Source of the DNA: Desulfatitalea sp. | Lineage (GTDB): Bacteria > Desulfobacterota > Desulfobacteria > Desulfobacterales > Desulfosarcinaceae | Direction of reading: 5' to 3' | Assembly: GCA_013041835.1 (NCBI GenBank) | Contig: JABDRH010000011.1 | Location: forward strand, 1 to 5,225 | Length of the DNA stretch: 5,225 nt | Part shown: one piece after another, positions 1 through 5,178 of the stretch | Position numbering within the stretch: the stretch's first letter is position 1 | Layout of the letters: each line of letters begins with the position of its first letter | The notes under the pieces: model-generated | Seen by the model: only the letters and a program-made list of their open reading frames with translations | Databases searched by the model: none | What the model was told of the DNA's origin: nothing | Made by a program: the position numbers and the translations under genes

Positions 1-83
1 AAGATACCCAACACCAAGAGGATCACGAACAGGACATTGATAAGCACAGTCTGCTTGAGCGTATATTTGACGATATTGGGCAT
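1..83 (-). CDS. RND-family efflux pump inner-membrane subunit, N-terminal fragment (runs off left edge)
   Basis: The first 27 codons, read leftward from ATG at 83-81, give a peptide starting MPNIVKYTLKQTVLINVLF and continuing into a hydrophobic stretch. This is the usual opening of AcrB/HAE-1-type RND transporters: a short amphipathic cytoplasmic helix followed by TM1. The rest of the roughly 1000-residue protein lies outside the window, so substrate class cannot be judged. The family uses the proton gradient to pump drugs, lipids or metabolites from periplasm or membrane into an adaptor and a TolC-like outer-membrane channel. The ATG is preferred because GGAAG precedes it at about 7 nt. An in-frame GTG eight codons upstream (107-105) lacks a ribosome-binding site, and a TAA closes the frame just before it. 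It follows the adaptor gene by 84 bp on the same strand, so the two are probably one operon. The call rests on a short peptide plus context. Confidence 0.8.
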   Translation of the reverse strand, partial: MPNIVKYTLKQTVLINVLFVILLVLGI

Positions 84-167
84 GGGATGTCTTCCGTTGA
101 TGGTCACGCGCGCGGTGGTTTAGATCTGTGTCGCAACCATTGCTATAGGGTGTTTATATTTTAGTTG

Positions 168-1241
168 CTATTTGATTTTATAAAATTTCGGGCCCTTTCC
201 AACCGGCTGTTCTGGAACGTTCCCATGACGCGTCGTTTGGGCCGATGCCAATGCCATGCCCGGCAGCAGGTCGGTCTGATCGGCAATAAGGACAAAGTCG
301 TCGCTTTCGCCCAGCGGCGTGATGGAGATGCTCTTGCCGTCGGCGGCCCGCACGACCTGGGGATTGTCGTAATAGTCGGTGACTGCTGCCTTGGGCACCA
401 TCAACCCCCGGGTATCGACCATCAGGTTCAGCTCGGCGAGCAGACCACCGCGCTTTTCCCCCTCGAAGTCCGTTACGGCGAGCTCAACAGCGGATTTTCG
501 GGAACGCTCGTCAAACTCGGGATTGACCCAGTTGATCACCCCCTTGGCCGGGGATCCCGCCACTTTTAACGCAATGGTATCGTCCCGTCGCAGGGCCGCC
601 AACTCCGGGCCTGAAACGAAGAGGGGCACCACCAGACGGCTGAAATCGACAAGCCGGGCCAACGGCGTACCGGCGGCAATGACTTCCCCGGGCTCCACGT
701 GCCGTTGCACCACCACCCATCCTTGGGGCGCCATCACCTGATGCCGTCGATGGCGCTCTTCCAACTCCTGGAGCTGGGTTTGCAGGGAACTGATCTCCGT
801 GTTGGCGCTCCGCAGGGATAGGGACGCCTGGTCCAGTTGCTCTCGCGCCGCATCCCATCTGGCCTGCGTGGCCGCCTTGTCTTTTTTCAGGGCATTGATG
901 CGTTTGAACTCTTTGTCCAGATAATCGATCTGGGACGTGGCTTGGGAGCGGGCCACTTTGAGTTTGGATATGGTTAAACGCGCCCGCTCGATCTGTAGCA
1001 CGAGAAAGGTATCGTCAATCTCCGCAAAGGGCATTATGTCAATCGCTTGTCCCACATCATAATTGACGCGCACGACTTTGCCGGCCACTTCCGCGGACAA
1101 AGCCATTGAGGTCCGACCGCGGGTATACCCGCTGAGGACCACTTGTTTACGTGCCGTTTGCACGATGAGGGGTTGTTCTGACCAGGCATTTGAAAAAGAT
1201 GCCAGGACAACCAGGCAGAAGAATAGCGAACGCACGAACAT
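168..1241 (-). CDS. RND efflux periplasmic adaptor subunit (HlyD/AcrA-type membrane fusion protein)
   Basis: Encodes 357 aa, a normal adaptor length, linking an RND pump to a TolC-like channel in the periplasm. Numbering from the ATG, residues 1-19 form a signal peptide (basic start, then hydrophobic core, likely cleaved after SNA). Residues about 42-75 are the first half of a lipoyl/barrel-sandwich domain (AEVAGKVVRVNYDVGQ). About 80-165 is an alpha-helical coiled-coil hairpin, and its tip carries R-I-N-A-L-K-K-D-K-A-A-T near residue 114. This fits the RLxxLxxxxAxS/T motif that contacts TolC in RND adaptors. The second lipoyl half (MAPQGWVVVQRHVEPGEVI) and beta-barrel/membrane-proximal parts follow. 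The Cys in the signal region lies inside the hydrophobic core and is not a lipobox, so the protein is probably not a lipoprotein. A TTG at 1244 directly precedes the ATG. AAAGGA sits 6 nt from the ATG but only 3 nt from the TTG, so the ATG was chosen. Substrate is unknown. Confidence 0.9.
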   Translation of the reverse strand: MFVRSLFFCLVVLASFSNAWSEQPLIVQTARKQVVLSGYTRGRTSMALSAEVAGKVVRVNYDVGQAIDIMPFAEIDDTFLVLQIERARLTISKLKVARSQATSQIDYLDKEFKRINALKKDKAATQARWDAAREQLDQASLSLRSANTEISSLQTQLQELEERHRRHQVMAPQGWVVVQRHVEPGEVIAAGTPLARLVDFSRLVVPLFVSGPELAALRRDDTIALKVAGSPAKGVINWVNPEFDERSRKSAVELAVTDFEGEKRGGLLAELNLMVDTRGLMVPKAAVTDYYDNPQVVRAADGKSISITPLGESDDFVLIADQTDLLPGMALASAQTTRHGNVPEQPVGKGPKFYKIK

Positions 1242-1273
1242 CAACCGTCCTTTCCAAAACGATGCTTCTTGAA

Positions 1274-1285
1274 CATAAATTTATG
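1274..1285. repeat. 12-bp perfect palindrome upstream of adaptor start
   Basis: CATAAATTTATG reads identically on both strands and lies about 33-44 bp upstream of the adaptor ATG. It abuts a TTGAAC half-site (1269-1274) and is flanked by GCTTC (1264-1268) and GAAGC (1285-1289). It is well placed for an operator of the efflux operon, or it could simply be AT-rich leader sequence. No strong -35/-10 pair was found here: the best minus-strand candidate, TTGCAT with CATAAA at 18-bp spacing, is weak and would put its -10 element on this palindrome. Confidence 0.35.
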
Positions 1286-1325
1286 AAGCCCGGTGGCTGT
1301 CTCATGCAAGACGCGCCGTTTTGCC

Positions 1326-1366
1326 ACACGCTGGCCGGGGGTCGAATTGCCTCATACCAAGCGTGT
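1326..1366 (-). repeat. Interrupted inverted repeat in adaptor leader
   Basis: ACACGCT (1326-1332) and AGCGTGT (1360-1366) are exact complements. The stem extends inward by two more pairs (GG with CC) if one A is bulged, leaving a loop of about 22 nt. It lies 85-125 bp upstream of the adaptor start, so it could be a leader hairpin or spaced half-sites for a regulator. There is no T-tract on either side, so it is not an intrinsic terminator. Confidence 0.3.
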
Positions 1367-1461
1367 AGCGCCATGCGAGGTGAACAAGTCTCAGCCTACC
1401 ACAAGCCCCCAGTGCACTTCAACACTTCATATTAGCATCTAATCAAAAAAGAATAATTGAT

Positions 1462-1499
1462 AAAAAAACGGCTAAGCGCGGTTTGAACACTTAGCCGTT
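1462..1499 (-). terminator. Rho-independent-type terminator on minus strand (or 5' hairpin of the small plus-strand ORF)
   Basis: AACGGCTAAG (1467-1476) and CTTAGCCGTT (1490-1499) form a perfect 10-bp stem with a 13-nt loop. Read on the minus strand, the stem is followed by a T-run (seven T including the last two stem bases), the classic form of an intrinsic terminator. No minus-strand gene to its right is evident, so it would end either a small RNA arising from 1500-1900 or readthrough heading for the efflux operon. On the plus strand there is no T-run after it; instead the stem ends one base before a strong Shine-Dalgarno sequence, where it could act as a 5' stabilising hairpin or block. 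The loop contains TTGAAC. The hairpin itself is certain from sequence; its role is inferred. Confidence 0.6.
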
Positions 1500-1500
1500 A

Positions 1501-1507
1501 AAGGAGG
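1501..1507 (+). promoter_or_regulatory. Strong Shine-Dalgarno sequence
   Basis: AAGGAGG matches the 16S 3'-end complement over seven bases and stands 7 nt from the ATG at 1515. Neither of the two certain rightward genes has a site this good. This decides the start of the 32-aa frame and argues that it is translated if transcribed. Confidence 0.65.
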
Positions 1508-1514
1508 AGAACAG

Positions 1515-1613
1515 ATGAAAAACTATTGGTTTGGCGATTTAGAATCATGCAATCTACTTGCCACAAAAAGATATAAATGGCAACAAATTGCTCGCTGTCT
1601 ATTTTTAGTGTAA
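1515..1613 (+). CDS. Putative 32-aa small protein or leader peptide with strong ribosome-binding site
   Basis: ATG at 1515 is preceded by AAGGAGG (1501-1507) at 7-nt spacing, the best Shine-Dalgarno sequence in the window. It opens a frame of 32 codons ending in TAA at 1611-1613. The peptide begins MKNYWFGDLESC and ends ARCLFLV. It has Cys at 12 and 28, Trp at 5 and 22, five basic and two acidic residues, and a short hydrophobic tail. It has no signal peptide or full membrane helix. I do not recognise the family. Codon use is AT-rich like the surrounding spacer and unlike the neighbouring genes. Directly upstream is a 10-bp hairpin; 13 nt after the stop is a small hairpin (1626-1641). No clear promoter was found. 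It could be a free small protein, a leader peptide, a modified-peptide precursor, or a chance frame behind a purine-rich stretch. The strong ribosome-binding site is the main support. Confidence 0.5.
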   Translation: MKNYWFGDLESCNLLATKRYKWQQIARCLFLV

Positions 1614-1625
1614 TTACAAGGCGTA

Positions 1626-1641
1626 GTGGGCATCTACCCAC
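1626..1641 (+). repeat. Small hairpin after the 32-aa reading frame
   Basis: GTGGG and CCCAC are exact complements around a 6-nt loop, 13 nt downstream of the TAA. No T-run follows on the plus strand (A-rich sequence follows), so a terminator is doubtful. It could be a transcript-end stabiliser or chance. Confidence 0.3.
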
Positions 1642-1688
1642 CAATCAAAAGAGGTGTTGCATTTCCGCCATAGCAAAAAAGCCACACA

Positions 1689-1710
1689 ATTGTTCAAGAT
1701 ATTGAACAAT
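1689..1710. promoter_or_regulatory. Palindromic probable operator, copy 1
   Basis: ATTGTTCAA (1689-1697) and TTGAACAAT (1702-1710) are perfect 9-bp arms around GATA. The core GTTCAA-N4-TTGAAC (1692-1707) is the same arrangement as copy 2 at 1775-1790. Symmetry, 16-bp core length and repetition suit a dimeric transcription factor. The arms differ from the FNR (TTGAT-N4-ATCAA) and the Gram-positive LexA (GAAC-N4-GTTC) consensus, so I cannot name the regulator. Confidence 0.6.
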
Positions 1711-1774
1711 ATATTTTCCGGACAAATTTTTATACGACTGTTTTTATATCCTAATATTGCGCTTCAAGGGTCGT

Positions 1775-1790
1775 GTTCAAATATTTGAAC
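1775..1790. promoter_or_regulatory. Palindromic probable operator, copy 2
   Basis: A perfect 16-bp palindrome, GTTCAA-ATAT-TTGAAC, with the same half-sites and 4-bp spacing as copy 1. The centres are 83 bp apart, close to eight helical turns, which puts both on one face of the DNA and would allow cooperative binding or looping. A weak minus-strand promoter-like pair (TTGAAC, 18 bp, TATTAG) begins in its left half, so a bound protein could block leftward transcription. Confidence 0.6.
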
Positions 1791-1836
1791 GCAATCCGGG
1801 TGTCTTGTCGGGTCAAACATTACCCATTGTATTTAT

Positions 1837-1849
1837 TTGAATAATTCAA
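1837..1849. repeat. Short AT-rich inverted repeat
   Basis: TTGAAT (1837-1842) and ATTCAA (1844-1849) are complementary arms around one base, followed directly by another TTCAA. It resembles the two palindromes nearby but the half-sites have the opposite orientation, so it is probably not a third copy. It may be only AT-rich background. Confidence 0.25.
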
Positions 1850-1965
1850 TTCAAAAGTGTAAATGAAATTAAACTTCACAACAGAGAGACCACTTTCCTT
1901 TAGGCGGGCTGAGCAGGCGTCGATCATCAAAATATGTTTGGGTTTCAGCATCATGGCAATAACCT

Positions 1966-1994
1966 TTGACCCGCCGTAGCCAATCGACTATATT
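1966..1994 (+). promoter_or_regulatory. Sigma-70-type promoter for the rightward operon
   Basis: TTGACC (1966-1971; 5 of 6 to TTGACA) and TATATT (1989-1994; 5 of 6 to TATAAT) are separated by exactly 17 bp. This is the best -35/-10 pair seen in the spacer. Transcription would start near 2000-2002, giving a leader of about 185 nt before the small membrane protein gene. A 7-bp inverted repeat (CTTTGAC 1964-1970, GTCAAAG 1999-2005) spans it from -35 to start site and may be an operator. Confidence 0.6.
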
Positions 1995-2165
1995 TTTCGT
2001 CAAAGTGGTAAGGTTTTTTCTTGAAATGGCAAACACGATCATTGAATGCAGTTCATTTTCAGCCCGGCCCTCATTCCGATTCCGCCGCCAGCACGGTTCC
2101 CTCTTTCAGAAAAGCCGACCGGCAAACGCCCCTGAATCCGTTTCGTCGACACATCATGCGACTCT

Positions 2166-2187
2166 TTTGAGTGGGGGGGGACTCAAA
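2166..2187 (+). promoter_or_regulatory. G8-loop hairpin at the ribosome-binding site of the small membrane protein
   Basis: TTTGAGT (2166-2172) and ACTCAAA (2181-2187) form a perfect 7-bp stem whose loop is eight G residues (2173-2180). The last stem base is the A of the ATG at 2187. The G-run lies 6 nt from the start and can pair with the anti-Shine-Dalgarno through G-C and G-U pairs, so it is the probable ribosome-binding site. A shorter alternative stem, ACTC (2161-2164) with GAGT (2169-2172), competes for the same bases. This could tune translation, and an eight-G run is prone to slippage. Confidence 0.5.
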
Positions 2188-2417
2188 TGCAACGTAATGT
2201 AATGCGCAGCCAGAGACTCGTGTTTTTGTTTATGGTGGGTTATCTTTTGTTGAACTATCCCTTGCTCTTCCTGTTCGATGTGCCACAGGCCATATGGGGC
2301 ATTCCGCTGCTCTACGGTTACATTTTTCTGGTTTGGGCGATGTTGATTGCGCTGGCGGGAGTGATCACCGGCACCCGGGAATCCGGATTGCCGCCACGAA
2401 ACACGGAATCAAAATAG
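2187..2417 (+). CDS. Small two-helix membrane protein upstream of symporter-kinase (CbrX-like)
   Basis: Encodes 76 aa. A short basic N-terminus (MQRNVMRSQR) precedes a hydrophobic helix at about residues 11-30, a short polar turn (DVPQ), a second helix at about 35-60 (IWGIPLLYGYIFLVWAMLI), and a polar tail. It is thus an inner-membrane protein of two helices. Small proteins of this layout commonly sit just ahead of SLC5-type transporters or SLC5-kinase fusions. In Pseudomonas the short gene cbrX precedes and is cotranscribed with cbrA, and this gene has the same position and size; identity with that family is inferred from layout, not alignment. It may assist folding or signalling of the kinase's symporter domain. 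The start at 2187 is the first possible one in frame and follows the G-run. An ATG at 2202 has no ribosome-binding site of its own. Its stop is 19 bp from the kinase ATG, so cotranscription and coupled translation are likely. Confidence 0.8.
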   Translation: MQRNVMRSQRLVFLFMVGYLLLNYPLLFLFDVPQAIWGIPLLYGYIFLVWAMLIALAGVITGTRESGLPPRNTESK

Positions 2418-2436
2418 CGCGGTTTGGACCTGAATC

Positions 2437-5178
2437 ATGCTGGCCACCGAATCGATTATTATCGTCTCCATGGTCTACATCGGCATTTTGTTTGCCGTCG
2501 CCTATTATGGCGATAAACGGGCGGATGCCGGCCGCAGTATTATCAACAACCCCTATGTGTACGCTCTCTCCCTGGCCGTTTACTGCACCGCCTGGACCTT
2601 TTACGGCAGCGTTGGCCGCGCGGTAAACTCCGGGCCGGCCTTTCTCTCCATTTACATCGGACCCACCCTGATGATGACGCTAGGATGGGGCGTTCTGAGA
2701 AAAATCATGCGTATCAGCCGTGAGCTGCGCATCACATCCATTGCCGATTTTATTGCTTCGCGTTACGGCAAGAGCATGTTGTTGGGCGGGCTTGTGGCCG
2801 TGATTGCCGTGCTGGGAATCGTCCCCTATATCTCCCTGCAACTCAAAGCCATTTCCACCAGTTTTCAGATCCTTAGCGGCCAGAGCGCGGAAAATGCCGC
2901 CCAAGGGGTTCGCAGGATGCCTTTTTTTCAAGACAATGCCTTTTACGTGGCTTTTCTTTTGGCTGCTTTTGCCGTGCTCTTCGGCACGCGAAAACCCGAT
3001 GCCACGGAACGTCACGAAGGATTGGTGGCCGCCATCGCGCTGGAATCGATCATTAAGCTCATTGCCTTTTTGGCCGTCGGCGTATTTACCACCTTTTATC
3101 TTTTTGACGGATTTGGGAATCTCTTTCAGGCCACCGCCTCCCGGCCCGAAATCAAGACGTTGTTGACCTTTTTCTCAAACGAGAGCAATGCCTGCATCGA
3201 TTGGTCCGTTCACGTGTTCTTAAGCATGCTGGCGATTATCCTTTTGCCGCGCCAGTTTCAGATGGCTGTCATAGAAAATGTGGACGAAGGGCATTTGAAA
3301 AAAGCCATCTGGCTCTTCCCGCTGTATATGTTAGCCATCAATGTGTTCGTTCTGCCGGTGGCCCTGGCCGGCATGCACCAGTTCACCGGGCAACCAATGG
3401 ACGCCGACACCTTTGTGCTGAACCTGCCGCTTGTCCACCAGCAAAAAGCGCTTACCCTGCTGGTCTTCATTGGCGGCATGTCGGCGGCTACAGGCATGGT
3501 CATCGTGGAGACCATCGCGTTGTCCACCATGATCAGCAACAACCTGGTGATGCCCCTGCTGTTGAATCTGCCACAACTGAAACTCGCCGACCGTGACAAT
3601 TTGGGCACCTGGCTGGTGGCGATCCGCCACGGCGCCATCGTCCTGGTCATCTTGCTAGGCTATATCTATTATCATCTCACGGCCGAGTTTTACCCCCTGG
3701 TTTCGATCGGCTTGGTTTCCTTTGCCGCAGTGGCCCAATTCGCACCCGCGCTGTTGGGCGGCATCTTCTGGAAAGGCGGCACATCAAAAGGTGCACTGTG
3801 GTCCATGGTGGTGGGCTTTGTGGTTTGGGGCTATACGCTGGTGCTGCCATCTTTGGCTGCCGCAGGCATCTTTTCCCAAACGTTCATCCAGGATGGCCCA
3901 TGGGGCGTTGGTTGGCTCAAGCCCTTCTCCCTGTTCGGTCTGCAGCAATTTGATCATATTTCTCATGCCGTGTTCTGGAGCCTGCTGCTCAACAGTCTCA
4001 CCTATGTGGCGATTTCCCTGTTCAGCACGCCCACAGCCCTGGAACATAGCCAGGCGACACTGTTCGTGGATGTCTTCCGCTTCGGCCGGAAAGGCGAAGC
4101 TTCTCCGGTGTGGCGCGGCACGGCCCTGATCCCTGATCTGACCGTCTTATTGGAACGGTTTCTGGGCAAGCTTCGCGCTCAGGAAGCCCTTGGACAATAT
4201 GCCCGCATCCACAACATTGATTGGCGACATTCCATGGATGCAGACCCGGGCTTCGTCACCCATGTGGAAAAGTTGCTGGCCGGAGCCATCGGGAAGGCCT
4301 CAGCCCGTCTCATGCTGGCCTCGGTCGTTAAGGAAGAACCGCTGGGGGTGCAGGAGGTGATGAACATCCTGGATGAAACGCGCCAGGCGATTTCCTACAG
4401 CCATGAACTTGAAAACGTGACGACCGATCTCAAAGCCGCCAACGAGCGCCTGAAGGAGCTAGACCGGCTCAAAGACGAATTCATCTCCACCGTCTCGCAC
4501 GAACTGCGTACGCCGTTGACCGCCATCCGGTCCCTATCCGAAATATTGCGCGACTACCCGGACACCCACCCGCAGGAACAGCAGGATTTTCTGAACATCA
4601 TGATCAATGAAATTCATCGTCTCTCCCGTTTGATCAATCAGGTCCTAGACTTTCAAAAGATTGAATCGGGGATAATTCACTGGCAGATCGAACCCGTGGA
4701 TCTGATTCAAATCATAAAGGACGCCGTGGATGGGACACGCCGGTTGGTGGCCGACCAGCAGATGCACATGACCCTGGATCTACCCGGCTCGGTGCCTGCC
4801 ATTTCAGGCGACCGCGACAAATTGATCCAGGCCATGATCAATCTCATCTCCAATGCCGTTAAATTTTGCGAAACGCAAAAGGGCCGAATCCACATCACGC
4901 TCACCTGGGAGCGGCATCAATTGCGTGTGAGTGTGCGCGACAACGGCATCGGCTTGCGCGACGAAGACCAGGAGGCCGTGTTTGAACAGTTCCGCCAAAT
5001 TACGCAGCCCAACGGACGGGGACGGCCGAAGGGCAGCGGCCTTGGTCTGGCCATCACCAAACGCATCATCGATTATCACCAGGGGAAAATCTGGGCCGAA
5101 GGCAAACCGGGCAAAGGGGCGTGCTTCACCTTCGTACTGCCGGCGCTGCCAGTGATCGAAAAGCTGCAAACCGGATAA
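2437..5178 (+). CDS. SLC5/SSS symporter-sensor histidine kinase fusion (CbrA-like)
   Basis: Encodes 913 aa. Residues about 4-528 form a sodium/solute symporter domain with about 13 predicted membrane helices, including a polar helix GGMSAATGMVIVETIALSTM near 345-365. Residues about 535-650 (TLFVDVFRFG onward, through LLAGAIGKASARLMLASVV) match a STAC domain, the linker found between SLC5 domains and kinases. A charged coiled coil (about 655-685) leads into HisKA. The phospho-acceptor is H688 in SHELRTPL, with E689 and T692 as kinase and phosphatase residues. HATPase_c follows: N806 in the N-box, D835-N-G-I-G839 in the G1-box, an F-box FEQF, and G866-S-G-L-G870 in the G2-box. All catalytic boxes are intact. 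No PAS and no receiver domain are present, whereas Pseudomonas CbrA has a PAS between STAC and HisKA. It should be an active membrane sensor kinase that reads solute binding or transport. The ligand is unknown, and the cognate regulator is not in the window. The start at 2437 is the first after an in-frame TGA and has only a weak GGA upstream. Confidence 0.92.
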   Translation: MLATESIIIVSMVYIGILFAVAYYGDKRADAGRSIINNPYVYALSLAVYCTAWTFYGSVGRAVNSGPAFLSIYIGPTLMMTLGWGVLRKIMRISRELRITSIADFIASRYGKSMLLGGLVAVIAVLGIVPYISLQLKAISTSFQILSGQSAENAAQGVRRMPFFQDNAFYVAFLLAAFAVLFGTRKPDATERHEGLVAAIALESIIKLIAFLAVGVFTTFYLFDGFGNLFQATASRPEIKTLLTFFSNESNACIDWSVHVFLSMLAIILLPRQFQMAVIENVDEGHLKKAIWLFPLYMLAINVFVLPVALAGMHQFTGQPMDADTFVLNLPLVHQQKALTLLVFIGGMSAATGMVIVETIALSTMISNNLVMPLLLNLPQLKLADRDNLGTWLVAIRHGAIVLVILLGYIYYHLTAEFYPLVSIGLVSFAAVAQFAPALLGGIFWKGGTSKGALWSMVVGFVVWGYTLVLPSLAAAGIFSQTFIQDGPWGVGWLKPFSLFGLQQFDHISHAVFWSLLLNSLTYVAISLFSTPTALEHSQATLFVDVFRFGRKGEASPVWRGTALIPDLTVLLERFLGKLRAQEALGQYARIHNIDWRHSMDADPGFVTHVEKLLAGAIGKASARLMLASVVKEEPLGVQEVMNILDETRQAISYSHELENVTTDLKAANERLKELDRLKDEFISTVSHELRTPLTAIRSLSEILRDYPDTHPQEQQDFLNIMINEIHRLSRLINQVLDFQKIESGIIHWQIEPVDLIQIIKDAVDGTRRLVADQQMHMTLDLPGSVPAISGDRDKLIQAMINLISNAVKFCETQKGRIHITLTWERHQLRVSVRDNGIGLRDEDQEAVFEQFRQITQPNGRGRPKGSGLGLAITKRIIDYHQGKIWAEGKPGKGACFTFVLPALPVIEKLQTG

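Larger units (their letters stand above)
1242..2186. other. Divergent intergenic region between efflux operon and sensor-kinase operon
   Basis: About 945 bp with no conventional-length gene that I can support. The part next to the adaptor (1242-1420) is of ordinary composition. 1420-1870 is clearly AT-rich and contains several inverted repeats and one short reading frame with a strong ribosome-binding site. 1900-2186 returns to mixed composition and carries the probable promoter and a leader of about 185 nt for the rightward operon. Hexamer TTGAAC or its complement GTTCAA occurs six times here: singly at 1269-1274 and 1483-1488, and as two palindromic pairs at 1692-1707 and 1775-1790. I saw no tRNA, rRNA, IS element, CRISPR repeat or convincing known riboswitch. 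Longer out-of-frame openings in this stretch lack ribosome-binding sites. Individual elements are listed separately. Confidence 0.75.

Noticed and set aside
175..186. 12-bp palindrome ATTTTATAAAAT at the adaptor 3' end
   Set aside because: It lies within the last codons (Lys, Phe, Tyr, Ile) and is readily explained by AT-rich codon content; it is not GC-rich enough for a terminator.
511..858. Long alternative frames within the adaptor and kinase genes (for example 511-858 minus and 3201-3596 plus)
   Set aside because: They are shadows of the real genes: overlapping frames with biased low-complexity composition and no start signals.
1147..1435. Open frames of 75 to 81 codons on both strands over the adaptor 5' end and leader
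   Set aside because: They overlap the well-supported adaptor gene in other frames, have no ribosome-binding sites, and code for peptides without recognisable character.
1578..1593. Sigma-54-like TGGCA/TTGCT sequence inside the 32-aa frame
   Set aside because: Only nine bases separate the GG and GC pairs, whereas sigma-54 promoters need ten, and no gene follows at a fitting distance.
1863..1979. 38-codon plus-strand frame starting at ATG 1863
   Set aside because: No ribosome-binding site, runs through the predicted promoter, and the product has no recognisable features.
1966..2202. Plus-strand frame of up to 78 codons (58 from the ATG at 2026) whose TAA overlaps an ATG at 2202 in TAATG form
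   Set aside because: Its TTG start is the predicted -35 element, the ATG at 2026 has no ribosome-binding site, and the product is Arg/Ser-rich without recognisable features. The TAATG overlap hints at coupling to an internal start of the small membrane protein but is not enough.
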